14,600 nucleotides of DNA from JBDSLU01 sp039916225. GTDB taxonomy: Bacteria > Acidobacteriota > Vicinamibacteria > Vicinamibacterales > Vicinamibacteraceae. Position 1 is the stretch's first letter. Each line of letters opens with the position of its first letter. The position numbers and the translations under genes are program-made. The DNA lies in contig JBDSLU010000559.1 of NCBI GenBank assembly GCA_039916225.1, positions 1 through 14,600 on the forward strand, read 5' to 3'. Below the pieces are notes generated by a model. The model had not been told where the DNA came from and searched no databases. It saw nothing but the letters and a program-made list of their open reading frames with translations. Below are positions 1 to 9,866 of this stretch, piece by piece.

Positions 1-1
1 G

Positions 2-328
2 ATCACGCACGATCGACGGCGCGCCTTCCGCTTCGCGCCGTCGCAGTCGCCCGGCGCCGCGCCGTTCCTGGCCCGCTGCGGGCTGGGGTCGGCGCCCGGA
101 ACGATCGTCTTCGTCGAGCGCGACGGCTGGTCGGTGCGCTCCACGGCGGCGATCCAGATGGCCCGACGACTCGGCTTCCCGTGGTCGCTGGCCGTCGTCG
201 CGCGCATCGTCCCGGCCGCGATCCGCGACGTCGTCTACCGCGTCATCGCCCGCCATCGCCTCCGCTGGTTCGGCCAGCGCGAGACCTGCCGCATCCCCAC
301 ACCCGAAGAAGTCGGCCAGTTCCTGTGA
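2..328 (+). CDS. DCC/DUF393 family thiol-disulfide oxidoreductase-like protein, 3' part
   Basis: The reading frame is open from the left edge, so the N-terminus is missing; it stops with TGA at 326-328. About 108 residues are visible. They match the C-terminal two thirds of the DCC (DUF393, YuxK-like) family: an FRFAPSQSP stretch, a strand with TIVFVERDG followed by a serine-containing VRSTAAI helix, and the end signature RDVVYRVIARHRLRWFG. The N-terminal DxxCxxC motif that names the family would lie off the window and cannot be checked. These proteins are small, probably thioredoxin-like, and their substrates are mostly unknown. The first ATG inside the window (134) is internal and not a credible start. 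The dehydrogenase gene begins 19 bases downstream on the same strand, so the two may be cotranscribed. The family call is fairly firm; the function is not. Confidence 0.75.
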   Translation: MTHDRRRAFRFAPSQSPGAAPFLARCGLGSAPGTIVFVERDGWSVRSTAAIQMARRLGFPWSLAVVARIVPAAIRDVVYRVIARHRLRWFGQRETCRIPTPEEVGQFL

Positions 329-347
329 GCCGGCTGGCGCCATCCTG

Positions 348-1460
348 ATGTCCACGATCCTCGCCGCCCTGATGACCGCGCCGCACGCCCCCATCGAGGT
401 GCGCGAAGTCGCCCGCCCCGAACTCGTCCCCGGCAGCGCCCTGCTCGAGACGATCTACTCCGAGGTGTGCGGCACCGACGTCCACCTGTGGCACGGGCGG
501 CTGGCCGGCGTGCCGTATCCGATCATTCCCGGCCACGTCTCGGTCGGGCGGCTCGCCGAGGCCAACGGGCCGCTGGTCGGGATCGACGGCGTCCGGCTGC
601 GCGACGGCGACCCGGTCGTGTTCTTCGACGTGCACCGCACCTGCGGCCGGTGCTACGCGTGCACCGTCGCCCGGACACCGACCCGCTGCCCATCGCGACG
701 CGTTTACGGGATCACCGATCCCGCCGCCGAGGGCCTGCTCGGCGGCTGGGCGCAGGCGATCTATCTCGAACCCGGCGTCGCCGTCGCCAAGCTGCCCGAC
801 GGCGTCTCGCCCGAGGCCTACATCGGCGGCGGATGCGGCCTGCTCACCGCCGTGCACGCCATCGAGCGCGCCGGCGTGAGACCGGGCTCGCGGGTCCTGG
901 TGCAAGGCGTCGGCGCGGTGGGGCTGAGCATCGTCGCCCTGGCCCGGATCGCCGGCGCGCACTGGGTCGGCGCGGTCGGCGACCCCGAGGATCGCCGGGC
1001 CCTGGCAACGGCGATGGGGGCCGACGCCGTCTATGCCTTGACGGAGCTGCCCGACGATCGACGTGAATCGATCCGGGCGGCCACCGACGGACACGGGCCG
1101 GACATCGTGATCGAAGCGGCAGGATCGGCGCGCGCGGTCGAAGAGGGCCTGGAGATCGTCCGGGACGGCGGCGTCTACGTCATCGCCGGGCACTACACGG
1201 ACGTCGGGCCGAGCACGATCAGCGCGCACCGGCACATCAACCGCAAGCACCTCGATTTGCGCGGCTGCTGGGGCAGCGAGGTGCGCCACTTCGCCACCGC
1301 GCTCGATCTGCTGGCGCGGCACTCGGGCACGGTGCCCTGGGCGCGGATTGGCGCGACGTCCTTCGGGCTGCACGAGTTGACCGAGGCGCTGCGCCAGGCG
1401 GAGGCGCTGGCCTTCACGAAGGCGCTGGTGGCGCCCAATGGGATGCCGGCCGGGGCTTGA
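348..1460 (+). CDS. Zinc-dependent alcohol dehydrogenase, MDR superfamily
   Basis: The 370-residue product is a medium-chain, NAD(P)-dependent, zinc-containing dehydrogenase of usual family length. The likely catalytic zinc ligands are C41 (EVCGTD), H63 (PGHVSVG) and C163 (GGGCGLLT). A structural zinc lobe is seen as C99-x2-C102-x2-C105-x8-C114. The Rossmann nucleotide-binding loop is G187-V-G-A-V-G192, in VLVQGVGAVGLS. One oddity is that the usual GHE after the second zinc ligand reads GHV, so the conserved glutamate is absent. The fourth structural cysteine is also one residue further away than in the classical C-x7-C spacing. The substrate cannot be read from sequence; threonine/sorbitol-dehydrogenase-like or natural-product-associated oxidation are possible. 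The start at ATG 348 has no clear Shine-Dalgarno sequence; ATG 372 is an alternative. The gene follows the DUF393 gene closely and is separated from the efflux operon by about 158 bases. Confidence 0.88.
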   Translation: MSTILAALMTAPHAPIEVREVARPELVPGSALLETIYSEVCGTDVHLWHGRLAGVPYPIIPGHVSVGRLAEANGPLVGIDGVRLRDGDPVVFFDVHRTCGRCYACTVARTPTRCPSRRVYGITDPAAEGLLGGWAQAIYLEPGVAVAKLPDGVSPEAYIGGGCGLLTAVHAIERAGVRPGSRVLVQGVGAVGLSIVALARIAGAHWVGAVGDPEDRRALATAMGADAVYALTELPDDRRESIRAATDGHGPDIVIEAAGSARAVEEGLEIVRDGGVYVIAGHYTDVGPSTISAHRHINRKHLDLRGCWGSEVRHFATALDLLARHSGTVPWARIGATSFGLHELTEALRQAEALAFTKALVAPNGMPAGA

Positions 1461-1467
1461 CGGCCCG

Positions 1468-1482
1468 GGACAGTGGGTGTCC
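1468..1482. promoter_or_regulatory. Palindrome GGACA-N5-TGTCC, candidate activator site
   Basis: A perfect inverted repeat, GGACA-gtggg-TGTCC, lies just after the dehydrogenase stop codon. The right arm overlaps a second, imperfect pair running to 1494 (TGTCC then GGGA). A further TGTCC stands at 1556-1560. The size and symmetry fit a dimeric NtrC-type activator site. It lies about 110 bases upstream of the -24/-12-like element before the adaptor gene, the usual distance for an upstream activating sequence. It could equally be the remnant of a weak hairpin behind the dehydrogenase gene. The assignment is inference. Confidence 0.4.
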
Positions 1483-1589
1483 GATAGTGGGATTCGGCGT
1501 TCCGCGCACGCACAGGCCGGGCTGGCATCCGCTCGACGCGCACGTCCTTAACTGCTGTCCTGTCATGAGTTAGCCGGCCGTTCGCGGGC

Positions 1590-1605
1590 TGGCACGGTGT
1601 TTGGT
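1590..1605 (+). promoter_or_regulatory. Sigma-54-like -24/-12 element (one mismatch in -12)
   Basis: The sequence TGGCACGGTGTTTGGT matches the sigma-54 consensus TGGCACG-N4-TTGC(A/T), except that the essential -12 GC reads GG; the ten-base spacing from the -24 GG is exact. It lies directly before an efflux operon that encodes its own sigma-54-type activator, which makes it attractive. Against it, transcription would start near 1616. That would place the AGAGG ribosome site and nearly all leader outside the message if ATG 1619 is the start. It is therefore listed as a candidate only. Confidence 0.33.
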
Positions 1606-1608
1606 TCT

Positions 1609-1613
1609 AGAGG
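1609..1613 (+). promoter_or_regulatory. Ribosome binding site supporting ATG 1619
   Basis: AGAGG ends five bases before ATG 1619 and favours that start over the TTG at 1601, which lies inside the sigma-54-like element. A third possible start, ATG 1664, has only a weak purine-rich stretch (GGAAAAAGAAA) before it. Confidence 0.55.
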
Positions 1614-1618
1614 CCGAC

Positions 1619-2896
1619 ATGGTCGACATCGCACGTCCGGAATCGGTAGCCCGGAAAAAGAAAATGAAGCGCATCGCCTACGCGGTGGCGGGCCTTATCG
1701 TCATCGTGCTGGTGACGGCATTCGTCTCACGCCTGAAGCCTGCCGCACCCTCGGTCGACAAGGCCACCCTGTGGCCCGACGTCGTCAAGCGTGGGCCGAT
1801 GGTCCGGCAGGTCCGCGGCACCGGCACGCTGGTGCCCGAAGACACCCGCTGGATTCCGGCCACGACCGCCGGCCGCGTGGAGAAGATCCTGCTGCGATCG
1901 GGTGCCGAGGTGATGCCGGACACGGTGATCGTCGAGCTCGGAAGCCCCGAGGTCGAACAGTCGGTGACCGAGGCCCGCTTGCAGATGGAGGGGGCGGTCG
2001 CCCAGGTCGTCAACAGGCGCGCCGAGCTCGACAGCGCGCTCCTGACCCAGCGCGCCGACGCCGCCAACATCGAATCCGAAGCCCGCCAGGCGCAGATGCA
2101 GGCCGAGGCCGATGAAGCCCTGCTCAAGGAGGGCCTGCAGGACGCGCTGACGGCCCGCAAGGCCCGGGCCCGCGCCGATGACCTGCAGAACCGCACGCAA
2201 ATCGAAGCCCGCCGCCTCGAGCTCGCCGAAAAGACGCTGAAATCGCAGCTCGCGGTGCAGGAATCGGAAGTCAGCCGGCTGCGCGCGACCTACGATCTGC
2301 GGCGCCAGCAGCTCGAGAAACTGAAAATCCGGGCCGGCATCAAGGGCAAGCTGCAGGTCGTCCCGGTCGAAGTCGGCTCCCAGCTGGCCGCCGGCGCCAA
2401 CGTCGCCCGCGTCGCCGACCCGGGCCGCCTCAAAGCCGAACTGCGCATTCCCGAGACCCAGACCCGGGACATCGAGATCGGCCAGATCGCCTCGATTGAC
2501 ACACGGAACGGGTTCGTGGCCGGGCGCGTCTCACGCATCGACGCGGCGGCGACCAACGGAACGGTGACCGTCGACGTCCAACTGACGGGCGAACTGCCGC
2601 GAGGGGCCAGACCGGACCTCACGGTGGACGGCACGGTGGAACTCGAACGCCTCGACAATGTGGTGAACGTAGGCCGCGCGGCTTTCGCCCAGGAGAACAG
2701 CACGATGTCGCTCTTCAAAGTCATCCAGGGGTGCACGATCCCGCAGATGGACTGCGAGGCCACCCGCACCCAGGTGAAGTTCGGGCGCAGCTCGGTCAAC
2801 ACGATCGAGGTGCTCGACGGCCTCAAGCCGGGCGACCAGGTGGTGCTCTCCGACATGTCGGCGTGGGATGCCCACGACCGCGTGCGACTCAATTGA
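1619..2896 (+). CDS. HlyD/MacA-like periplasmic adaptor subunit of ABC efflux system
   Basis: The 425-residue product is an RND/HlyD-type membrane fusion protein that would link an inner-membrane ABC transporter to the periplasm or an outer-membrane channel. A lysine-rich cytoplasmic tail (residues 1-18) precedes one membrane anchor (about 19-36). The biotinyl-lipoyl half-motif follows (AGRVEKILLRSGAEV, near residue 80). A long Ala/Glu/Arg/Gln-rich helical hairpin spans about 100-225, and then come the second lipoyl half and beta-barrel. Near the C-terminus sits VVNVGRAAFAQ and a small two-cysteine insertion (GCTIPQMDC). The chosen ATG gives the N-terminus MVDIARP, has a ribosome site, and matches my memory of acidobacterial homologues; TTG 1601 would add six residues. 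It is the first gene of a block with the ATPase, permease, regulator and kinase, and the ATPase gene begins 45 bases downstream. The family call is sure; the cargo is unknown. Confidence 0.92.
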   Translation: MVDIARPESVARKKKMKRIAYAVAGLIVIVLVTAFVSRLKPAAPSVDKATLWPDVVKRGPMVRQVRGTGTLVPEDTRWIPATTAGRVEKILLRSGAEVMPDTVIVELGSPEVEQSVTEARLQMEGAVAQVVNRRAELDSALLTQRADAANIESEARQAQMQAEADEALLKEGLQDALTARKARARADDLQNRTQIEARRLELAEKTLKSQLAVQESEVSRLRATYDLRRQQLEKLKIRAGIKGKLQVVPVEVGSQLAAGANVARVADPGRLKAELRIPETQTRDIEIGQIASIDTRNGFVAGRVSRIDAAATNGTVTVDVQLTGELPRGARPDLTVDGTVELERLDNVVNVGRAAFAQENSTMSLFKVIQGCTIPQMDCEATRTQVKFGRSSVNTIEVLDGLKPGDQVVLSDMSAWDAHDRVRLN

Positions 2897-2941
2897 CCCG
2901 TTCCGATCCGCATCACGCGATTCGAACCCTGCGAGGTAGAC

Positions 2942-3646
<705 letters not shown>

Positions 3647-3743
3647 GTCCGGCCGGCGGCCCCGGGCCGCTCGACTGATCCGCGTGCGGTGGCCATGACG
3701 GGATGGCGGCGGTCCGACCGGACCGCCGCAGCAGGAGACGTGC

Positions 3744-6188
3744 ATGCGGTCTATTCTCCAGGACCTGCGCTTCGGCGCCCGACTCCTGCTGCGCGCTCCG
3801 GCCTTCACGCTGGTCGCCGTCGCGTCATTGGCGCTCGGCATCGGCGCCAACGCCGCGATCTTCGGCGCCATCAACGGCCTCCTGCTGAAGCCCATCGACG
3901 CCCGCGCGCCGGACCGCCTGGTGGCGATCTTCACCAGCGACTTCAGCGGCCCGCGCTACGGCGCGTCGTCGTACGCGGACGCGGTCGACTTCGCCCGTGG
4001 GGCCCCGGCCTTGAGCGGTGTCGCCGCCGCCACCATCGGCGCGATCAGCCTCACCATCGATGCGACTCCCGAGCGGGCCTTCGTCGAGGAGATCAGCCCG
4101 AACTACTTCGACGTCCTCGGACTCGCCGCGGTTGCCGGCCACCTGCCGAGCGCGGCCCTCGCCGACGGCGGCGCGGCGCCAGCCGTCGTGCTCACCCACC
4201 GCTACTGGCAGCGCCGCTTCGGTGGCGCCCCCGGCATCGTCGGCCGGTCGATCCGCATCGGTCGCGAGGCGACGACCATCGTCGGCGTGGCGCCCGAAGG
4301 CTATGCCGGTCTGATGCGCGGCCTCGACCTCGATGCCTTCGTCGTCCAGCCGTTCACGCCCGAACGCGCCCAGGCCCGCGGTGACCGCGGCTACACGATC
4401 ATCGGCCGTCTGGCGTCCGGGGCCGGCCTCGGCGTGGCCCAGGCCCAGCTCGCTGCCGTCGCGGCCAACCTGCATCGCGCCCATCCGCAGGAGTGGACCG
4501 ACGTCCGCGGGCAGGCGCGCCTCGTCACCGTCGCCGGCGAGCGGGCCCTGCGGATCCCGCCCGACGCGACGCAACCGGTCGCCGCGTTCCTTGCGATGCT
4601 GGCCTTGACCGTCGGGCTCGTGCTCCTCGTCGCCTGCGCCAACGTCGCCGGGCTGCTGGTCGCCCGGGCCGCCGATCGACAGCAGGAGATCGCCGTCCGC
4701 CTCTCCCTTGGCGCGAGACGGGGCCGGCTCGTGCGCCAGCTTCTCGTGGAGTCGGCGCTGCTGGCCGCCATCGCGGCGGCCGCTGGCCTGCTCGTCGCGC
4801 AGTGGCTCCTGGTGATCCTGGAACGGATCCATCCGCCCCTGCCGCTGCCGGTGCGCCTGACGTTCTCGATCGACGGCACCGTGCTGGCAATGACGACGGC
4901 GCTGGCCGCGACCACCGCGATCGCCTTCGGCCTGGCTCCGGCGCTGCAGGCGACACGCGGCCTGCAGCGGGCCGCCAACGTTCGCGGCGGTGTTCCAGAT
5001 CGCGCGCGCCGCGTTCCGCTCCGCGCGGTGCTCGTCGTCAGCCAGGTCGCGCTGTCGGTGGTGCTGCTGGTCCTCGCCGGGCTGTTCGTCCGCAGCCTGC
5101 AGCAGGCGTCGGGCGGCGCGCTCGGCTTCGATGCGGAGCACGTGCTCATCGCGACCGTCGATCCCTCGATGCTCGACTACCCCGACGCGCGGGGCGCCCA
5201 GTTGTACGACGCGATCGTCGCGCGGGTCCGCACCGTGCCCGGCGTCCGCGCCGCCAGCGTGGCGCGGGTGGTGCCCCTCTCCCTGGACTTCGACGGCGGC
5301 CGCCGCCACATGCGGCCGTCGCAGTACGAGCCGCGGCCCGGCGAGGACATGGAAGTCCCCTACAACGCCGTCGGCCCCGCCTACTTCTCGACCCTCGGCA
5401 TTCGCGTGATGCGGGGGCGCGAGTTCGCCGACGCCGATCGGCCTGGCGCCGAAGGCGTGATCATCGTCAACGAGGCTTATGCCGCCCGCTACTGGCCGGG
5501 CCGCGATCCCCTGGCCCAGCGGGTGTCGGTCGCCGGCGACGACGGCCCCTGGCTGCGGGTCGTGGGCCTCGTCGCCAACACGAAGTACTCGACGCCCAAC
5601 GAAGCGCCGACGCCCATCCTGATCCTGCCCTTCGCGCAGCACTATCGCCCGCAGGCCAAGATCCACGTCCGCACGGCGGGAAACCCCGCCGACCTCGCCG
5701 GTCCCGTGCGCGACGCCATTCACGCGGTCGATCCGGCGCTGCCGATCCTGGCCTTGAGCACGATGTCCGAGCGGACCAGCGTTTCGCTGCTGCCGCAGCG
5801 GATCGCCGGTGGTCTCATCGGCGTCTTCGGGTTCGTCGCGCTCCTGCTGTCGCTGCTGGGCCTGTATGGCATCCTGGCGCGGAGCGTGGCGCAGCGTTCC
5901 CGCGAGATCGGCATCCGCCTGGCGCTCGGCGCCGCACCGGGATCGGTGATGCGCCTCGTCATGGCACAGGGCTGGCGGCTCACCGCGATCGGGCTCGTCA
6001 GCGGCCTCGCCCTGGCGGCCGCGGCGGCGCGGCTCCTCGAGGCGTTCCTTCCGGCCGTCAGTCCACTGGACACACCGGCCTTCGCCGGAGCGGCCCTGGT
6101 GCTCGGGGCTGGCGCCTCGATGGCCATGTGGCTGCCCGCCCGCCGCGCGCTCGCGGTCGACCCGGCCCAGGCCCTGCGAAGCGAGTAA
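3744..6188 (+). CDS. FtsX/MacB-type ABC permease of the ADOP family
   Basis: This 814-residue inner-membrane protein has the duplicated MacB/FtsX layout typical of acidobacterial ADOP permeases. The N-terminus (DLRFGARLLLRAPAFTLVAV, then SLALGIGANAAIF) is the family signature and contains the first membrane helix (about 20-44). A large periplasmic domain (about 45-279) is followed by three helices (about 280-305, 333-358, 379-402). A second MacB-like unit then begins with a helix at 429-450, a periplasmic domain to about 685, and three more helices (about 686-712, 741-762, 779-796). The IRLALGA and VDPAQALRSE motifs at the end are also typical. AGGAG six bases before ATG 3744 supports the start. 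With the ATPase and HlyD-like adaptor it probably forms a tripartite export or lipoprotein-handling complex. The substrate is unknown; antibiotic or lipid export are guesses. Confidence 0.93.
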   Translation: MRSILQDLRFGARLLLRAPAFTLVAVASLALGIGANAAIFGAINGLLLKPIDARAPDRLVAIFTSDFSGPRYGASSYADAVDFARGAPALSGVAAATIGAISLTIDATPERAFVEEISPNYFDVLGLAAVAGHLPSAALADGGAAPAVVLTHRYWQRRFGGAPGIVGRSIRIGREATTIVGVAPEGYAGLMRGLDLDAFVVQPFTPERAQARGDRGYTIIGRLASGAGLGVAQAQLAAVAANLHRAHPQEWTDVRGQARLVTVAGERALRIPPDATQPVAAFLAMLALTVGLVLLVACANVAGLLVARAADRQQEIAVRLSLGARRGRLVRQLLVESALLAAIAAAAGLLVAQWLLVILERIHPPLPLPVRLTFSIDGTVLAMTTALAATTAIAFGLAPALQATRGLQRAANVRGGVPDRARRVPLRAVLVVSQVALSVVLLVLAGLFVRSLQQASGGALGFDAEHVLIATVDPSMLDYPDARGAQLYDAIVARVRTVPGVRAASVARVVPLSLDFDGGRRHMRPSQYEPRPGEDMEVPYNAVGPAYFSTLGIRVMRGREFADADRPGAEGVIIVNEAYAARYWPGRDPLAQRVSVAGDDGPWLRVVGLVANTKYSTPNEAPTPILILPFAQHYRPQAKIHVRTAGNPADLAGPVRDAIHAVDPALPILALSTMSERTSVSLLPQRIAGGLIGVFGFVALLLSLLGLYGILARSVAQRSREIGIRLALGAAPGSVMRLVMAQGWRLTAIGLVSGLALAAAAARLLEAFLPAVSPLDTPAFAGAALVLGAGASMAMWLPARRALAVDPAQALRSE

Positions 6189-6210
6189 CATTCCCTTGGC
6201 GACCCCACGC

Positions 6211-7638
<1,428 letters not shown>

Positions 7639-7723
7639 GTTGACCTCAACGGCGAAGTCCGAAGGACTGGAGCCGTGAGGCTAGCGACGAGTTCGAGACC
7701 AATCCGCCGGCGGCGGATTGGTC
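7639..7723 (+). repeat. Stacked inverted repeats in the regulator-kinase spacer
   Basis: The spacer between regulator and kinase genes is almost wholly palindromic. First, CCTCAACGGC (7644-7653) pairs with GCCGTGAGG with one bulged A, and encloses the hairpin AGTCC-GAA-GGACT (7656-7668). Second, a perfect 12-base stem, GACCAATCCGCC-ggc-GGCGGATTGGTC (7697-7723), ends exactly where the GAGGAG ribosome site (7724-7729) of the kinase gene begins. There is no T-run, so this is not an ordinary terminator. It could be a translational control element tuning kinase level, an mRNA processing or stabilising structure, or a REP-like intergenic repeat that is common in this genome. The structure is seen directly; its role is open. 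Confidence 0.6.
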
Positions 7724-7736
7724 GAGGAGTCGGGCG

Positions 7737-9098
7737 GTGACCGCGCCACGGACGCGCCTCTCTCACGATCAACGGCTCGTCCTGCTCGCGCTCGGTGCCC
7801 TCGCGCCGTGCGCGCTCGTCGCCATGGTCCTCCTCTGGTCCGGCGATCACCATCCGCGCACGCAGTGGACGCTGACGGTCACGCTCGCCATCCTGGCCGC
7901 CGGCTTCCTCGGCTCGATGCGGGCCCGGGTGATCATGCCGCTGCAGACGGTCGCCAACCTGCTTTCGGCGCTGCGCGAGGGTGACTTCTCGATTCGGGCG
8001 CGCGGCTCGCGCCGCGCCGATCCCCTCTACGACCTGCATGCCGAGGTCAACGCCCTGGCCGAGATGCTGCGCGGACAGCGTCTCGACTCGCTCGAAGCGA
8101 CGGCTCTCCTTCGCAAGGTCATGGCCGAGCTCGACGTGGCCGTCTTCACCTTCGACGAACGACGCCGGCTGCAGCTCGTCAACCACGCTGGTGAGCGGCT
8201 GCTCGGCGCCCCCGCCGAGCGGCTGCTCGATCGGCACGCGTCCGAGCTGGACATGGATCACTGGCTCGACTCGGGCGGTCCGCGCATCGAGCCGATCGCC
8301 TTGCCCGGCGCGACCGGCCGCTGGGAAGTGCGCCATACGCCGTTTCGCCAGCGCGGACTGCCCCATCACCTGGTGGTGCTCACCGACGTCAGCAAGCCGC
8401 TGCGGGACGAGGAGCGGGCGGCCTGGCAGCGCCTGATTCGCGTCCTCGGTCACGAGCTGAACAACTCACTGGCGCCGATCAAGTCGATCGCCGGCAGCCT
8501 GGGCAGCCTGGTCCAGCGCGAGCCGCGGCCGGACGACTGGGAAACCGATCTCGGCCGCGGCCTGAGCGTCATCGCGACGCGCGCCGAGGCCCTCAGCCGA
8601 TTCATGGCGGCCTACGCCCAGCTCGCCCGGCTGCCCGCGCCGAGCCCGCGTCCGGTGCGGGTCGGCACCCTCGTCGAACGCGTCGCCCGGCTCGACAGCC
8701 GCCGGCCGGTGGTCGTCGACGGTGGTCCCGAACTGACCATCGAGGCCGACGGCGATCAGATCGAGCAGCTGCTGATCAACCTGATCAAGAACGCCATCGA
8801 CGCGGCCGTGGAGACCGCCGGGGGCGTCTGCGTCGCCTGGTCCCGTGTCCCAGGATCGATGCCGCCGGCCTTCGAGCTGACCGTCGAGGACGAGGGCCCG
8901 GGGCTGTCCAATACCGCCAACCTCTTCGTGCCCTTCTTCACCACCAAGCCGGGTGGCTCGGGTATCGGGCTGGTGCTGTGCCGGCAGATCGCGGAAGCCC
9001 ACGACGGCTCGCTGACCCTGGAGGACCGGGCCGACGTCCGCGGCTGCCGTGCGGTGCTGCGGCTGCCGATCGGCCGCGCCAGCGCGGCCGGGGCGTAG
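7737..9098 (+). CDS. Membrane sensor histidine kinase, NtrY-like
   Basis: The 453-residue product starts at GTG 7737, seven bases after a strong GAGGAG site. Two membrane helices (about 14-34 and 44-60) enclose only a very short external loop, so sensing is probably within the membrane or by interaction rather than by a large periplasmic domain. A HAMP-like stretch (about 63-115) leads into a PAS-like region (about 120-220). The H-box is RVLGHELNNSLAPIKS, with phosphorylated H239 in the HELNN form seen in NtrY-type kinases. The ATPase domain has the N-box LLINLIKNAIDAA, the G1 box around D385 (DEGPGL), the F-box FVPFFTTKPGGSG and GIGLVLCRQI. The partner is the NtrC-like regulator encoded just upstream. 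The cognate signal is likely linked to the envelope transporter (inference). Confidence 0.93.
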   Translation: MTAPRTRLSHDQRLVLLALGALAPCALVAMVLLWSGDHHPRTQWTLTVTLAILAAGFLGSMRARVIMPLQTVANLLSALREGDFSIRARGSRRADPLYDLHAEVNALAEMLRGQRLDSLEATALLRKVMAELDVAVFTFDERRRLQLVNHAGERLLGAPAERLLDRHASELDMDHWLDSGGPRIEPIALPGATGRWEVRHTPFRQRGLPHHLVVLTDVSKPLRDEERAAWQRLIRVLGHELNNSLAPIKSIAGSLGSLVQREPRPDDWETDLGRGLSVIATRAEALSRFMAAYAQLARLPAPSPRPVRVGTLVERVARLDSRRPVVVDGGPELTIEADGDQIEQLLINLIKNAIDAAVETAGGVCVAWSRVPGSMPPAFELTVEDEGPGLSNTANLFVPFFTTKPGGSGIGLVLCRQIAEAHDGSLTLEDRADVRGCRAVLRLPIGRASAAGA

Positions 9099-9102
9099 CC
9101 GC

Positions 9103-9253
9103 CGAACTCCCAATCTCCAACTGCCAACGTCCCAGGCACTCCCAACGCCCAACTCCCAATCCTGCCAAGTTCGGCCGGAGCGAAGCGACCGGCCTTTGGG
9201 AGTTGGTTCTTGGAGGTTCCTTGGGAGTTGGCGCTTGGAAGTTGGAAGTTGAC
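9103..9253. repeat. Large imperfect palindrome of CCAACTCCCAA / TTGGGAGTTGG units
   Basis: The left half holds repeated pyrimidine-rich units (AACTCCCAA, CCAACTGCCAAC, CTCCCAACGCCCAACTCCCAA). The right half holds their complements (TTGGGAGTTGG twice, then TTGGAAGTTGGAAGTTG). The centre is a perfect six-base stem, GGCCGG (9173-9178) with CCGGCC (9189-9194), around an AGCGAAGCGA loop. The whole intergenic sequence between the kinase and pyrophosphatase genes can fold into one long imperfect hairpin. No terminal T-run is present. It may be a REP/BIME- or MITE-like element, or a slippage-expanded repeat, inserted between the two transcription units. It does not look coding, although a short frame runs through it. 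Confidence 0.7.
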
Positions 9254-9311
9254 GCGCGATCAGGCGGAGCGAGCGGGCAAAGCCCGCGCGCGAAGCTGAT
9301 AAGCTACGCGC

Positions 9312-9866
9312 ATGCACCCGTGGCACGACATCTACGTGGACGATCACATCATCGGCGCCGTGTTCCCGGCGATCATCGAAGTGCCGATGGGCAGCAAGAA
9401 CAAGTACGAGCTCGACAAGGAATCGGGCCTGCTGCGTCTCGACCGCGTCCTCTACAGTGCCGTCTATTACCCGGCCAATTACGGCTTCATTCCACGGACC
9501 TACTGTGACGACGGCGACCCGCTCGACGCCCTCGTGCTCGGCCAGGAATCCGTCCATCCCCTGACCGTCGTCGACGCGCGCGCCATCGGCGTGATGCGCA
9601 TGCGCGACGAAAAGGGCATCGACGACAAGATCATCTCGGTCAGCGTCCACGATCCGGCGTTCTCCGACTACAAGGACCATACGCAGCTGCCGGCGCATAC
9701 CCTGCGCGAGATCCGCCGGTTCTTCCAGGATTACAAAATCCTCGAGAACAAGCAGGTAGTGGTCGAGGATTTCATGGGGCCCGAAGAGGCGGTCCGCGTC
9801 CTCGAGGAATCCCTCGAGATGTACCGGAAACTGCGGCGCGGCGAGATCGATCGCCGCAAGTCGTGA
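9312..9866 (+). CDS. ppa: Inorganic pyrophosphatase, soluble family I
   Basis: The 184-residue cytoplasmic enzyme hydrolyses pyrophosphate to two phosphates, pulling biosynthetic reactions forward. Family I motifs are all visible: IEVPMGSKNKYE (residues 22-33) with the active-site lysines, PANYGFIP (54-61), the metal-binding D67-G-D69-P-L-D72, and D99, D104 and K106 in the DEKGIDDK stretch. The length is close to the usual 170-180 for bacterial hexameric enzymes. The start ATG 9312 fits homologues, although the upstream sequence shows no clear ribosome site. Its stop codon overlaps the GTG start of the hemQ-like gene (GTGA), so the two are probably translationally coupled. Pyrophosphate removal is a general function, so the pairing with heme synthesis may only reflect shared housekeeping transcription. 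Confidence 0.96.
   Translation: MHPWHDIYVDDHIIGAVFPAIIEVPMGSKNKYELDKESGLLRLDRVLYSAVYYPANYGFIPRTYCDDGDPLDALVLGQESVHPLTVVDARAIGVMRMRDEKGIDDKIISVSVHDPAFSDYKDHTQLPAHTLREIRRFFQDYKILENKQVVVEDFMGPEEAVRVLEESLEMYRKLRRGEIDRRKS

Noticed and set aside
8192..8231. Direct repeat GAGCGGCTGCTCG within the kinase gene
   Set aside because: It encodes two ERLL heptad-like steps in the PAS-like region; two copies in a GC-rich coding frame are not evidence of a mobile or regulatory repeat.
9049..9252. Short plus-strand frame through the intergenic palindrome
   Set aside because: Its peptide only mirrors the repeat units (LPTSQ.., then LGVGSWRF..) and half overlaps the kinase gene; no ribosome site is visible.
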